Source of the DNA: Angiostrongylus vasorum
Taxonomy: Eukaryota; Nematoda; Chromadorea; Rhabditida; Metastrongylidae
Length of the DNA: 64,000 bases
Direction of reading: 5' to 3'
NCBI GenBank assembly: GCA_018806985.1
Contig: JADANN010000047.1
Span: forward strand, 62,001 to 126,000
Part shown: positions 12,791-25,499 of the stretch, one piece after another
Layout: each line of letters begins with the position of its first letter
How positions within the stretch are numbered: the first letter of the stretch is position 1
The notes under the pieces: generated by a model
What the model was told of the DNA's origin: nothing
What the model saw: only the letters and a program-made list of their open reading frames with translations
The model's database searches: none
Position numbers and translations under genes: made by a program

Positions 12791-13611
12791 TGCTCTTTTA
12801 AACAGGGCGGCTTCTGTTGATATGACTCTCCGTTGGTGATAATTTATTTTCCAACGGATAATCCACCTTGCAGCAGTCGGTGTTATGTTACGTAGCACAT
12901 AGCTATTACACAGTAGTTGGCTTAGTTTACTACCACGCTTAAATGACAGTCGGTTTGAAAATTGTTTAGCTTCGGTGTTGTTTTAAGAAATAGACGGAAG
13001 GCTTTCAGATTGAAGCCGACTCACAACGACTATCTACTATCTATAAAGATCATCTGTAAACACTACGGTAGTGTTATCTCGTGATTCAAAGGAAAATTAC
13101 TTACGACAAGCAAAGGTTTCAGTATGCTAATGTGGACGGAACACTCGAGGTATTCAGTAGCAAACTCGTACGGCAACTCTGCAACTTTTGTAGTTTCAAG
13201 ACTACGAAACAAATGAGAGAAGTTCTACTCTCCAAAAAATCGTTTCTGTTCGGATCGCTGTAGCAAATATCTCAGTACTTGTCGCTTTTCGCGGGAGGCT
13301 TAGGAAAAATCGTGTGGTGACCTCTGGATTAAAAAACACTTAGATGAATAATCCGTGTTTCGCTAGTCATTCAACACTTGAAGCTCCATACATCCAGCTT
13401 CATCAAGCTTCATTAGAGGTAATATCTGATGCTTGGTGATAGGTAAGCTTCATACATTTTAATGTGGGACATAACAGACTAAATGCGCTTACTTGACCTT
13501 GTTCGTGAGTAGCTGAACAGTTGGCATAGATCGAATGCACAGGATTGGTAATGGAAAATTAGGCACTGTCGCGTGTCATTTTTGTGATTTTTAATATCAG
13601 TGCACACTGGA

Positions 13612-13810
13612 TCAAACAGTTAAATGGTCTGGATTATGGAGATCATTTAGCATTTGACGCTCCATACATTCGGTTTCGTCAGTCAATGCTCCTATCTTCC
13701 TAGACAAGTCTGGTACCACTGTTAGCTCCATTAGGATGGGAGGCTTGTGGAGCCAGTGTGCGGGATAGAACCAACAACCACATGTGTATTGCTGGCCATC
13801 TCCCAGTATG
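13612..13810 (-). repeat. Degenerate SINE family A copy
   Basis: Reverse-strand similarity to the body of family A around the block tagacaagtctggtacca. The flanks are strongly diverged and both ends are uncertain. Confidence 0.6.
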
Positions 13811-15302
13811 CCACTCTTGTTCAAAGAGCGATATAGGAAATATTAAACACAAGATGGCAGCTTTCTATGAGATAATCAAAAAAGCATTCTGATGAGACCG
13901 AGATGGCAACTTAGATATCTAGAGAAAAACATACTGCTTTTTCCGATTAGCCATCCAACTCATCACAACGACGAAAAACAGCACTGCTTCCATCGTCGTG
14001 AGCAACGTGGTGCAACAGCAATAGCTGCAACTGCCTATCCTAGAAACAATTCACCCATGACCCTTCTCATCCTGCCTCTCTCTTCTTCGCCACGTTTTTT
14101 GTTCACGCTGCGTATTAGAGCTCTTCTTGTCTGACTCCCTGACGCAGTAGGTTCCAAAAATCAGCAACGGCACAGCATATACCATGCTTATTCGTTTGTA
14201 CGTTGTCTTATGATAGCATAGGCCAGTTCTGAGAACAGTTACACATAGAAGGCGAAATATGGAGTCAAGTGGATCTTTGACAACAGCAAAAGCCAGAAGA
14301 GGACCAAATCAGTGTTCGTGTTCACGTCGGTCAGCTGTACTAGCGAGCATTTACTACTCATTTGGCAAACGAGCCACATGTATGGACAGCGATCGTTACG
14401 GAACTTTAGAAATGCAAACCATGATGAGGTCCTGTGGAGATGTTCTAAACGACTATCTAAGTAGGCAATGCATATCAAATAAAGATGTTATTAACTCACT
14501 AACTATAAATGGACGTAATTCTTCCTTGATCAAAATATGACATCGTTAGTGGACCAACCCAGTGGCCTCGAGCAGAGGCAAGTAATATTACGCTTTACTT
14601 TAACGCCTAACATTATTAATAGATGTAAAGAAAGGCAAGCTTTACAGGAATGTAGATTTCTGCTTGTGTTCTTACTTCATGAGAGTTTAAAGACGCACGA
14701 AATATTTTGCCGCATGCTGTCCAACGTCTAGTCTTCAGCAGGGTACGCAACCTGAAATGACGGTATTTACTTAGACCTCCAAAACAGGGATAACAATTAC
14801 ATTCTTCATCAGAAACAGTGTCTCTGCTACGCTGTCAGTGCGAAAAGGCTAAGGATTAGTAGTTGTAAGACTAATGTGCTTGTATTTTGCAACAGAGAAA
14901 ACCTAGTGGCCTTCTTATCTGTGGTATTCTTCTATGCGTTGAAATCACTTGATCATCCTCGCCAACAATATTCTCTGGTTAAAAAAACAGTTTTTGCAAT
15001 TTAACTTGTTACTCTGGAGTATAGCATTCCTTGGACTAGATTTGGCAAAACATATGCACTTTCGAAGCTATCGATTAGAGAGAGAGAGCATTGCAAAAAT
15101 GAAACGCTATGCAGAAGGTGAAACGAGATAAAAATGCTTTGTGATCAACGCACATTGTTTCGAAAATGTTGTGGATTTCCTGATCAATATCAGTTCTCAC
15201 TTTTATCTCGACCTCTTAGCGTCAACACACGATCCTCGAAAATACTTCGCAAAAAATAGTTTTCCGAAAAAATTGTTTCTATTTTTTGTCCCACCTATTA
15301 AT

Positions 15303-15585
15303 TGGGGCGCGTGTGGCGCAGTGGTTGGAGGCGGCACTGCGACACAGACGTGGAATTGATTCCCGTGCCCATGGCCCACCAAGCCTTCCATGCTTCCGGG
15401 GTCGGCAAATTGGTACCAGACTTGTCTGGGAGGATAGCAGCACTGGTTCGATACATCGGTAGGCCACCGCGAGTCATTGTAAAAGTCAGATATGCATTCA
15501 ATCACCTCCAGCGATACTTAAGGAAGCCGAATGCATGGCGCATCATTCAGGGATTGATCAACGTCGAGAGCTTTATCTTTTATCT
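15303..15585 (+). repeat. SINE family A copy, well preserved
   Basis: Head gcgcgtgtggcgcagtggtt, body and tail all present, with a direct match to 11568-11830 and 55765-56045. The short ORFs on both strands here are repeat shadows. Confidence 0.85.
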
Positions 15586-16009
15586 TATTAATTACTGAAA
15601 TTCTTTTTCAGTAGGTTCTTTCAAATAGCAGTAGAGTCTCTGATGGTCGAACAATGCGGATAGCGGAGAACATGACAGGACAACCCCACTTTGATCCGCT
15701 CATTTTGCATTTGACAGAAAATGCCTACTACACAATGACACCACATCTGAGTTTTTTTCCTCTTTGTTAATTTTCAGACCTATAATTGCACATATTCGCA
15801 TGCAACTAGGCTGCATCCCTTCTCAAAAATTGTAGTTGTACACTGAACAGATATCATATCTGCTTTGAGACAGTGACATGTGTGGTCGGATAACGACACC
15901 AAACCGCGTGTATTCCTCGCTCAAGTCTTCATTTATCTGCTATTTATTTGAAAAAAAGGATTTTATTGAAAATATCGTTGTTGCACACGACTCGTTTTGC
16001 TTTTGCTGG

Positions 16010-16870
16010 ACAATGACAGAAATTCTTTTCCAGCTCAGGGCTGAATAGAATCTTTCTATGAAGAGGGCGGTGATCAGATCCAGTATAAAAGCAAGGTATA
16101 AATTAAGTGTCAAATAGGCACCGTTTTCTTTTTCGTGAGAATATGATGACTCTCCCTATGAGTCGTAATTTTAGAAGGTTCCCTTGTCCATTCACGGTTT
16201 TCTGTTCTCTCATAAAAGGATTTCTCATGGGAAAAAAACTTGCTACGGACCGAAGCGTACAAAACGAATTCCATTCTCATCTAGTTTCCCTATTTCAAGT
16301 TTTCCTATACAGTATTCAATTTTCAATTCAATTTTGCTTTTGTTCGCCGTTCCTAAACTGGCGTTGAAGTCTCTAACAACAAATTTATAGAGACTTCTCG
16401 TTGTGGATTGCTTGCTGTAAGTGGTTCTAGAATAGGTCTAGTTCATCTTAAGTTACTGTCGAAGCTGATGAGCACCAGTTGATGGTACTAACTTTCTTTC
16501 GAATTCGAAGTTGCATACGAAGAATGGCCAGGCGCGGTTTTAAGATTTCGTATGAGGTGACTAGTTAGGAAATATATGGGGGTACGACAAAGCCAACGTC
16601 TCCTAGATTAGCGGAAATTTCCCTTCACAAATAACAAGAGTTCCATCGTCCATTTGCCCTAAGTCGGTCTTCCTGCTTTTCGTCTTTTGTGGGCGAATAC
16701 ATGGAATTTGATGAAATTAGCAGCTTCAAAAAACTTCGTGGTCGTCGTCTAACGAAAATGCTCTGCCGTTATTGGTGCACAGAAGGAAACAGTCTCCATG
16801 ATGTCTTGAGGGAGTGCAGTTAGTTATGTGGTGTTAGTGGCAATTACTAGTAGTACCTCCAACTACTGCA
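16010..16870 (-). mobile_element. RTE-type LINE remnant: endonuclease region
   Basis: Minus-strand DNA matches the endonuclease part of the element at 43270-45880. Shared blocks include ctggcgttgaag.ctc and cgacaacaaatttat, and the order of landmarks is the same. It is heavily frameshifted and carries no usable ORF. It is probably a different copy from the adjacent 17040-17790 remnant, because the endonuclease part lies on the wrong side of that element's C-terminus. Confidence 0.7.
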
Positions 16871-16896
16871 TCACGTGCACGTGCACGTGCACGTGC
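16871..16896. repeat. (CACGTG)4 hexamer array
   Basis: Four head-to-tail CACGTG palindromes, the canonical E-box core. They lie in a retroelement remnant, so regulatory use is doubtful. Simple-repeat expansion is the easier explanation. Confidence 0.85.
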
Positions 16897-17039
16897 AGTT
16901 TCGTTAATCACCGACCGACTGAAGGGGCTACCAGCAAAGTAGTCATCATTCTTGCACCTTCGAAGAGCGAACTCAGTGAAAAGAACTATTCACTTCTGTC
17001 GATAAACCTTATTCCGGAAAATTTGCTATAGACAACGGC

Positions 17040-17790
17040 GTCTTTAATTTCTGATCATCGACAGCTTCTGATCACTTCCCTTACTTGCGTGACACAGAAT
17101 ACTATAACCATCGTCCTTTCGCGCGCGTTCAATAACGCCGAGTGACCTTTCTTGTTGCATACGCGGCGACCAGGTTTCTGACGCATACGTTAGGGCAGGA
17201 AGTACCGTTGAGTCGAAAAGGTGGGCACGGAGTCGGTGTTCTTTGTAATCCAGGCACATTCCATCGGCCCTGAGATTTTAGCAGCCTCTCCGTACTCGTC
17301 CCTACCCAACTTTGCCGAATTGGAGGCTCTTTGGAGGTCAAGAGATTGAGGCTCGTTTCTTTTGCAGTCTTTGGCTTTTTTCATACCCAGGTATAGCTTT
17401 GCTAGGCTCTGAACATGGAGGCTCAGTATACTCACGGGTAGCTTGCCAGGCTCTCCCAGAGTGGACATGGAGCTTATTTGTTGGAGGTGACTCCTAACCG
17501 TCTCCCCTGTACTTCCCTGTCACTTGACTGCAGGCTTTTAGCCGAATTGACTCGTAGAATACAATCCGTATAAACTAGAATGCACACACACGCATGCATG
17601 AATACGCCTAGCAAATACAGAAAGTATATGTCAAATGAGAGCAGCAGAAACAAGAAGTCCATCCCCTGGATCCACCTGCGTCTCAAGGAAGCAAAGGTCG
17701 CTTTTTGGTCCGGATTAACCCCTATCCGCCACCTGGGAATGCGCCAGGAACCTCGCGGCTAACCGGCTATAGCGACCCCTCATATGAGGG
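17040..17790 (-). mobile_element. RTE-type LINE with large internal deletion
   Basis: The low-coordinate part encodes the C-terminal reverse transcriptase tract ([20 protein letters not shown]). The high-coordinate part matches the 5' end of the element at 22560-23110 (shared ttggaggtgactcctaaccg and aggcttttagccgaattgac). The whole endonuclease and polymerase core is missing, so two ends have been joined near 17240. Confidence 0.8.
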
Positions 17791-17899
17791 AGATCCGTGG
17801 TTCGTCTTCCTCAGAGCCGATAATCTGAGTCTATGTCCATAGTAGTTCGTACTATCGTCCTGCACACACAAAAGTACGCTACTGGGTGAGCTTGCGCCG

Positions 17900-18070
17900 T
17901 TAGACTGGTGTTCCATTGAAGAAGACCGGACTCGATACGACGATGAAGACACCACATCGAGAAGACGAACGACTGTGCACCATCGACTCGAGTCATCGGA
18001 TTCAAGGAGGAGGAAGAAGTGGAAACGATCGCTGAATACAAGTTGTGTATCAACCTCGTGTTAGTTCAAC
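17900..18070 (+). repeat. Dispersed repeat family D, copy 2
   Basis: Same strand-aligned text as the reverse of 12593-12790: ttccattgaagaagaccgga, then the caccacatcgagaa-like block and the tcaacctcgtgttag end. The frame is interrupted. Confidence 0.7.
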
Positions 18071-18264
18071 AATTTAAACAGATGTTGATTTATCACAGAG
18101 AGGATGAAGAAAAGCCAGTTTTTAAAATATTTCTATGGTGTGTGCTAGCTGGTAATAATATTGACTTCTGAAAGGATTATTCGAAAAAAAAACAATTCGT
18201 TATCACCAGACAATCACTATTATCAATAACTGTTGTCCTGCATAAAAGGGCATTTTTGCACGAG

Positions 18265-18440
18265 GTTACCTCATTCGAACGGGGCTCCAATGGAGAACAT
18301 CCGATTCGATGCGATGACGAGGACATCACATCAAGAGCACCAAGGATTGTGGGCATGGACTCGGATCATCGTTTCTGAGAGAGACGAAAACCTCAAAATG
18401 TTGCAGAATAAAGTTCACTTTATCAGCCTTGTGTTAACAC
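18265..18440 (+). repeat. Dispersed repeat family D, copy 3
   Basis: Repeats the family D order about 365 bp after copy 2: ctccaatggagaacatccga, gacatcacatcaagagcacc and cagccttgtgttaacacatc. The two copies may be an old tandem duplication. Confidence 0.65.
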
Positions 18441-18534
18441 ATCAATGAAAAAGCTCAGTTCGACTATTTGGTTGAAATCTTTGCAATAAGAAACAAAAGC
18501 CAATATTTATACCCTGGACTATTTCATCGTAATC

Positions 18535-18867
18535 TCATTCTAGTTTGAAAGTTGTTACTTTAGTGACTTCTATTGGAAACCAAGACGTGAATGTGCTATG
18601 GAATCGTACCACGTACTCTGCGGCAAGAACAACAAAGCTACTGGATTCAGGTAACTTAAGGTGATATTTCAAATTCGGGAGAAAAATTTGTAATACGATG
18701 GCCGTGCTTCCATCGTTTGCAACATCTTTGAACTTCTCAATGTGATTTTTGGTCAAATTTATTGTCTCTTCCAGATTCTCATCGAAAGATTTCGAAATTT
18801 TCATCACCACTGATGATAAAACTTTAAGTACCGGGTTTTCCAGATCTTTTGCAAAATATTTGGTCAC
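18535..18867 (-). CDS. Uncharacterised ORF, 110 codons, possible exon or decayed gene
   Basis: An unbroken minus-strand frame that stays open upstream of its first Met, into the block near 18900. The composition looks like a soluble helical protein (for example LEETINLTKNHIEKFKDVAN) and not like the repeats around it. There is no signal peptide, no domain I recognise and no clear partner exon. The 3' end is a TGA at 18535-18537. It could be the terminal exon of a gene, a pseudogene fragment or a domesticated repeat. Confidence 0.35.
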   Translation of the reverse strand: MTKYFAKDLENPVLKVLSSVVMKISKSFDENLEETINLTKNHIEKFKDVANDGSTAIVLQIFLPNLKYHLKLPESSSFVVLAAEYVVRFHSTFTSWFPIEVTKVTTFKLE

Positions 18868-19025
18868 AGATGGTGGATAAACGCGATCACAACGAAATAT
18901 CTAACGAATAACGCATGATGATGCCTATTCTGACAGTATGAGCTTCTTTCATAGCTTTTTTAGGTTAATAACTTTTGATGGTATGCGACTTGAAGGCTGG
19001 CGCTTTCAGAATGCCAAAATCGCTC

Positions 19026-19028
<3 letters not shown>

Positions 19029-19078
<50 letters not shown>
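19029..19078. repeat. (AT)25 microsatellite
   Basis: Perfect dinucleotide run. Related AT tracts occur at 19729-19753, 24573-24643 and 48814-48846. Confidence 0.97.
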
Positions 19079-19081
<3 letters not shown>

Positions 19082-19728
19082 GGAAAGGTTTGGGAGTGTG
19101 CGAACAGTTATTTGGGATGACAGAATCGTTAACGGAACAGTTTCTGATGTCACTCCATTGACAAAGACTCTCAGATGCTTCGTCAAACCAACGGCAAGAA
19201 ATTAAAATCATTTGAAGATTTTAGTTTAAAGCAGTGTTGGCGATGGAGCAGAGTTGAAATCTTTCTGCTTTTTTCGAACACTTTATTTCCCTGTGGAACA
19301 GAACACTTCACGAGTCAAAAAAGGAAAGAGAAGTAGTGCCGATCCACTAGCAAGGAATTCGGCGGAGTTTAAACAACACACGAACAACACAAACTACTTC
19401 CCAACGAAAATAGTTCCAATGAGCTGAAATCAGTGGCAACGCTCTACACGCCGCCTTCCCATTCCCCCACATCTATTGCAATGACGACAAAGCCGACGAA
19501 GATTTATCGACTGCACTCACACTGATGCTGCTTATGCAACACTGGTGAAACATGAAAAATTCCGAAAAAAAAGAGCGAAAAAAACTATAAGTGGCGCACA
19601 ATTTGTTGTTGTGACTAATTAAAATATTACATATGCAGTATTGTTATTAAAAATGCCTAAATGTTGAAACATTATGTCTACGAAATTGTTACTAATCTAT
19701 TTTTTTTACGCCAAACTATCATGTATAT

Positions 19729-19753
19729 TATATATATATATATATATATATAT
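19729..19753. repeat. AT microsatellite
   Basis: Short TA run just outside the 3' end of the RTE element that starts at about 19800. Confidence 0.9.
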
Positions 19754-19799
19754 GCACAAATGTATCACCTGTCACCTGTATCACCTGTAGTCCTGTTGA

Positions 19800-22700
19800 T
19801 CGTCAAGTGATTCGAGTGGGCGCCAGTAAGTCCTCCATTTTTTCCCTGTCGCGTGCAAGAGTAGCCCAGTGGGTTCTGCTCGCTCTAGGCACTCGTCAAG
19901 CATCATGTCTTTTTTCTAGGCTGTTCGAGAAGAACTCTGACCATCGAGTCGGTGGACTTTCTGCAGTGCGCTTAACCTAAGGAGGAATCCAGTCACTAAC
20001 GGCTCTTGTCCATCGGTTGTCATTCATACGCATTACGTGTCCGGCCCCTGTATCTTCGACTGTTTGGCGTACAAAACGGCATCTTAGATTTTTGATCGTT
20101 GACGCAGGTCGGAGCTTCGGATCGCTTCTTTTAATTGTGTTAAACGCGATACTCCTAGCATTGTCCTTTCGACTGCGCACTCAATAACGCTGAGTTATCT
20201 TTCATCCTGCTTACGCAGCGGCCAGGTTTCTGACGCATACGTTAGGGCAGGAAGCAACGTTGAGTCGAAAAGGTGGGTACGGAGTCGGGTATTCTTTGTT
20301 TTCTTCGCAACATCCTCGATGATCTTGAAAGCTCCCCAAGGCACTCCTTTCAGTTTGCTCAACGCTGGAGCTCAGTCGTTCATCACGTTGATTTCCCGAC
20401 CTAGATAGGCGGAGCTGAAGCATTCGGAGATATTCGTTCCGTTAAGCGTGAATGGGTCACACATAACCAATGCAATCCTCGTGAACATCGTTTTTTGTGA
20501 GATTTGGACGAAGACCAATGTTTCCACAGGTTTAACCAAACTCGGAAAGCATTATTTTCGCTTGACTAATGTTTGCTATCACAAGAACGATGTTATCAGC
20601 AAAAAGAAGATGGTTTAACTGCCGACCATCCATTTTCACTTCCACGTTGTCTCATTCCCTCATTCCTGTGTTCGCGTGACGTTCTCGAGGGAGGCGGTAA
20701 ATAGTTTTGGTGAGATGGCATCGCCTTGCCTAACTCCTCTTTTTTGAAGGCGATGTTATTTCGTTATAGAATGTTGACATTTTGACTGCAATATTTTCAT
20801 ATAGCTCGCGAGGAGTATTTGAACACTGTGTAGGGAAGCCTTGGATGTTCAGAGCTTCCATGACTGCTTCCTCTTCAGCATAGTCAAAAGCTTTCTTTGA
20901 ATCGATGAAAGTGAGAGAGAGTGGTCTCTTGTACTCTTGTGGTATTTCACTGTCTTCTTATCGAATGGATGCGGTCTTGACGCCTTTTTGGAAACCATGC
21001 CTGTTCGCACAGCTGTTGTTCGCCCAGGGTTCAGTCAGTCATGCTTAGGGTCGTTCGCGTAAAAAAGTTTGTAGACGAAAAACAGTAAGCTGATTGGGCA
21101 ACAGTTGGCCATTTCGTAAAGGTCACCCTTCTTGAATTACAATACAGTCTTGCTGGTCCTCCAGTGAATCGGAAACTTGAATTTACATAGGTGTTGTGTG
21201 AAAAGTAGAGCCACTGTGTTGTTGAGGACTAACGGGAGGATGTTCAGGTGTTCAGGTCTTATCCTGTCCGGGCCAGGGATTTTTCGGTCTTTCATTGAAG
21301 AAATAGTTTTCAGTCTTTTCAGGAAGCTGTAACTGTACCGTCTGAAGGTGGGAGGACAATCACTGTGGCTATGCGAATTTGCGAACCTTCTGCAGACTTT
21401 GCGAACGCTTTTCACAACCTCTGCAGCTTCGATGGCAACCATCGTCTCCATTCTTTGCAAGCTGGACGTGTATTGATGGTCTCCAGAAGATCGTGCGATT
21501 CCACATTGGCATATCTATCCAGGCGTTTCTGGAGACAGACGACTCTTTCGAGCTCTCTGCGTGCATTGTGTTATAGAGAAGGTGTTAAATTAGCTGATCG
21601 TATTCCTTGTTTCATTTACCCTTTTTATTACTCTATGATATTACTTATAACGGCATCTTACCAGGCGCCTGCTAAGAAACGTAAGAAATCCCAGTTTATT
21701 GTGGTTTTGGGGGCTCTACTTTTTTTGACTTTAACGGATTTTTTTCTTTCCACGAGAAACAAAATCTTCCACGGAAGAAATTATAATCTTATCCCGTCTA
21801 GAATTTTATGACAACAGCGACATCGCTTAGGCAAAACATTCGATTAGCTGTGATGTAGTGCATTTCCTTATGGTACACCTCATTGGCAGACTCCGAAGTC
21901 CACTGTTGAGAGTGGACCTTATGGAATTCCGCGTTGCCATGGAAGGTATTGGTCGTCATGGTAAGCATCCGCTCACGCTGCTCCTCCCATTCTAATCCGT
22001 CAATGTGACGGTCTTCTGAAGTTTGTCTCTAACTATGTCCTTAAAATGGACGGTGTTCTCTGCAGAACTTCCTCAAGTCCATATGGAACGTCTAGATTCC
22101 GTACTCGTCATAGCTTCGTGTTAGTGCGAAAAAGCCGAAGACTGTCAAAGCTCTCTAACTATGACCTTAAAATGGACGGTGTTCTCTGCAGAACTTCCTC
22201 AAGTCCATATGGAACGTCTAGATTCCGTACTCGTCATAGCTTCGTGTTAGTGCGAAAAAGCCGAAGATTGTCAAACCCGGTATTGATCCACATCTTTTCA
22301 ATCGTAAACGTCCGATTGGGGCTGTCAATTATTTGGATGGATCGGTGGTCATAGCCAAACTCGTTTTGAGGAGAGTGCCGACTCCGCTCACTCTAAGGAA
22401 CAGTTCTTCGTCAGTACCACACACGGCGTTGAACGGCAGTCGCTTCATCGTCTCAGCTAGTCCGATGACGTCAAACCCTATAATTCTTGCCTGCATGATC
22501 AAATCTTCCATCGAGGACTTAGATGTAAATGACCGTTCATTGTAGCTATGAATCGTTACCTTAGTTCTTCGACATTTAGGCAGCCTACGACGAGCCTGAG
22601 ATTTTAGCAGCCTTTCTGCCTCGTCTCTATCTAACGCTGTAGCATTAGGGGCTCTTTCGGGGTTAGGGAATGAGAGCACTTATTTCATTGAGTTTGGCGT

Positions 22701-23110
22701 TTTATACCAACGAATAGCTTGCTGAGCTCTTAATTTGAGAGCTGAATATGCTGTCGTATTGCTTGCCAGTCTCTCCAAGGGCAGGTGGGGAGCACAATTG
22801 TTGGAGGCGACTCCTAACCGCATTAGATATACTTCCCTCTCACTTGATTTTCAGGCTTTTGGCAGGATTGATTCGTAGAATACAAATCGCATAAATGAGA
22901 ACACGCCCACGCTTGCATGCATGAATATTTCTTCGCAAGCGCAGAAGGCATTTGTCAAAGTCGCACCGCAAAAGAGGAAGTTGGTATACTAGATCCACCT
23001 TCGTCCAAGGTAGGCATGAGGTCGCTTTTGCTCAGCCATTAATCTGTCACCTGGGGAAGCATCCAGCTTCCTTGTGACTAAGCGGCATAAGATTCTTTTA
23101 TTAGGGAGGT
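19800..23110 (-). mobile_element. RTE-type LINE, near full length but frameshifted
   Basis: On the minus strand, 5' to 3': a leader (23110-22690), an AP-endonuclease start (22679-22330, motif GFDVIGLAETMKR), a reverse transcriptase entry region (21460-21137, motif KIPGPDRIRPEHL), a decayed palm region with a FADN-like tract near 20600, and the C-terminal NVCVRNLAA tract near 20220. Order and length (about 3.3 kb) fit an RTE-clade LINE. Multiple stops and frameshifts make it inactive. Its leader matches 17340-17790. Confidence 0.82.
22027..22278. repeat. 126-bp direct tandem duplication
   Basis: Two copies of a 126-bp unit (ctctaactatg to the ccgaaga.tgtcaaa end) that differ at very few positions. 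The period is a multiple of three, so the plus strand carries a 42-residue repeat in an otherwise meaningless frame. It lies inside the RTE remnant and is much younger than it. Confidence 0.92.
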
Positions 23111-23394
23111 CCTTGGATATACAACTATAATAAAATTGTGCCCGTCAAACTATTACTGATGAATTACCACCTTATAGCAGCAAAAAGGATGTGGCTAAAC
23201 TTCCGAGTCAAGCGTTCAAGCACTGTAGAGACGTTCCTCTTCCTTGCCAAACAGTCTGTTTCTCTCTCTTGTTCACTAGCAGTTTTTTGCCCACAAAATG
23301 AACTCTTCCGAAAATCAGTTTTTTATAAATTACCAAGTACACGGAATTGGTTTCCAGGTTTCGCTCAAATTACAGAGTAGATAATTTACTTACT

Positions 23395-23775
23395 TACTTG
23401 GATACAAGGACGGCCGATCTTCAATGGATGTACAGGCCTCAGCATAATTCCCATTTTCGGACTATTCCTGATTTAGCCCTAAGCTAGGCCAATTTCTGCT
23501 CCAGCTCGCCACCACTACAGGCAGCCGCCGTAATTGTGGGTCAGATGCAAATTTGCCACCATGCGAAAAAGTTTGGTACCAGGACGGTGACACGTTGTGG
23601 TACTGGTTTATTCTTATCTAGGCTTCCTGGTGGAAACGCCGGACTCCTTCTCAGCTTGGGAGACCTTGCCATTGGGATGAGCCCCCTTGCTGTACATCGC
23701 AGCCCGACATCCAGGAACACCTGCCAGCCACGATGGAGCGGTAAACCCGTAGATAAGTCGTTGTTTAAATAGATA
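23395..23775 (+). repeat. Dispersed repeat family C, copy 2 (longest)
   Basis: The best preserved of four copies. It starts at acttacttacttggatacaa and ends in gccacgatggagcggtaaa. It matches 52655-53035 over nearly its whole length. Confidence 0.8.
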
Positions 23776-24572
23776 GATAGAGTTACTCTTTAGTTGCAAA
23801 GTCTACAACAAAAACCTTTATATGGCAAAATAAACGCCGGCAAAGAGAATTACTGGATATCAACTCATACCACTCGAATCCGACCACTTATAACTGGGAA
23901 TCCACTTGAGAACATTTCCATGTGTTAAAAAATGCTGTTATAACTAACTTAAAATAGTCCGACTGAATCCCTTAGTGTAAAGTTAATATGTGAATATTCT
24001 GAGCACAAGTCGAATGAGTAAAGGAGCAATTCAAATATTAGAAGGAATAAATAGTGTTATTTTATTTAGAGTTAAGAGTAAAAGAATAAAAATGCTTGTT
24101 AATTATTTAGGATGTAACTGAAGCAGCTCTAAATCTTCCCACAGAGGAGTGAAAAATAACAACGATTCACCAAATTTGAAAAAAATACAGTGTAAAGCAC
24201 AGTATAACACAAAAGGCAAACATCATGAAAGGGCGTGAAGAACAGATAAAGGCAGATGGTTGCTGAATATGTAAAGTCTAACAAAAAGGATAAGTGACGA
24301 ATTTTAAAGAATATCCCGCACATCCCAAAATCATTACATAGAACCATCCCATTGCTTTCTGCTTTTGCGATAAAAAAAAAGCGTTTTCTAGCACCATAAT
24401 ATGAACAAATGTCAAGACAGTATGTCATGGCAGTTAGTGCACTCTTCTCCAACATCGCATATGAAACGCAGAGAGTGGTTAAAATTTTTGTGCAGTTAAT
24501 TTAAGTGAACGTAAAGAGAGGATAGCCACCTTCCAAATTTAGGTTAAAAAAGTACCCTAACCAACCTCCATG

Positions 24573-24574
24573 TA

Positions 24575-24642
<68 letters not shown>

Positions 24643-24643
24643 T
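24573..24643. repeat. AT microsatellite with two interrupting TACA units
   Basis: About 70 bp of TA/AT repeats. A G8 homopolymer lies shortly after it, at about 24770. Confidence 0.92.
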
Positions 24644-25209
24644 TACAGCAGTCAATCTCATTTAAATTGAAGAGTTGTTCGTGCAAATTTCATGAACAAG
24701 AACAACATGGATTAATACAAGAAGCAGAAAGATTCTAAAGAAGTTTTTGCATGGGAATCCTAAGAATGGGGGGGGGTAAGACTATGTTAATGTAGGCAAA
24801 TTTGAGTGACATTTTCATTTGGGAATTTTATTTGGAAATACTGCACTTGCTAAAGGTGACTCTCAACATTCAAGAAGTTATTTTTTTCTTAATGCCGTTC
24901 ATTTGGTTTGCAAAAATATGAAAGGATGAATGGTAACAACTCAGAAATTTTGTGCCAATAGAAAAATCACGAAGAACCATAAAAGACAGATGACTTCCTA
25001 TGGCCTCTTTCCAAGTGGATCCTCAAGCCATGGATAGGACCTTGGACAGCTTCCACATACACGGAAAGAGTGCGCACGAATGCTCTTCGATGAAGGGTAC
25101 GTGCAAATCGACGGAGTCTAAAATATCGTTTACGATCATGGAAGAAAAATTCTGCTGTGTAATGGTGACTTTTTTCTTTGCTGCCTACTATTATTTTTCA
25201 CGGTAGGAT

Positions 25210-25495
25210 AAGGATAAAGAATAAAGCTCTCGGCATTGATCAATCCTTGTAGGATGCGCCATGCATTCGACTTTATTAAGTATCGTTGGAGGTGATTGAA
25301 TGCATATCTGGCCTTTACAATGACTCCCGGTGGCCTACCGACGTATCGAGCCAGTGCTGCTATCCTCCAAAACAAGTCTTGGTACCAATTTACCGACCCC
25401 GCAGGGATGGAAGGCTTGATGGGCCATGGGCGCGGGAATCGATTCCACGTGTTTGTTACAGTGGCGCCTCCAACCACTGCCCCACACGCACCCAT
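25210..25495 (-). repeat. SINE family A copy
   Basis: Full-length reverse copy: tail at 25215, tRNA-like head ending at about 25490 (reverse of gtgtggcgcagtggttggag). Confidence 0.85.
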
Positions 25496-25499
25496 TCAC

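Noticed and set aside
19800..23110. Calling the RTE ORFs host genes
   Set aside because: They are frameshifted endonuclease and reverse transcriptase pieces in canonical LINE order, with related copies elsewhere in the window.
24129..24455. Minus-strand ORF of 108 codons
   Set aside because: Aromatic- and Cys-rich text typical of AT-rich spacer. No domain, splice sites or repeat support.
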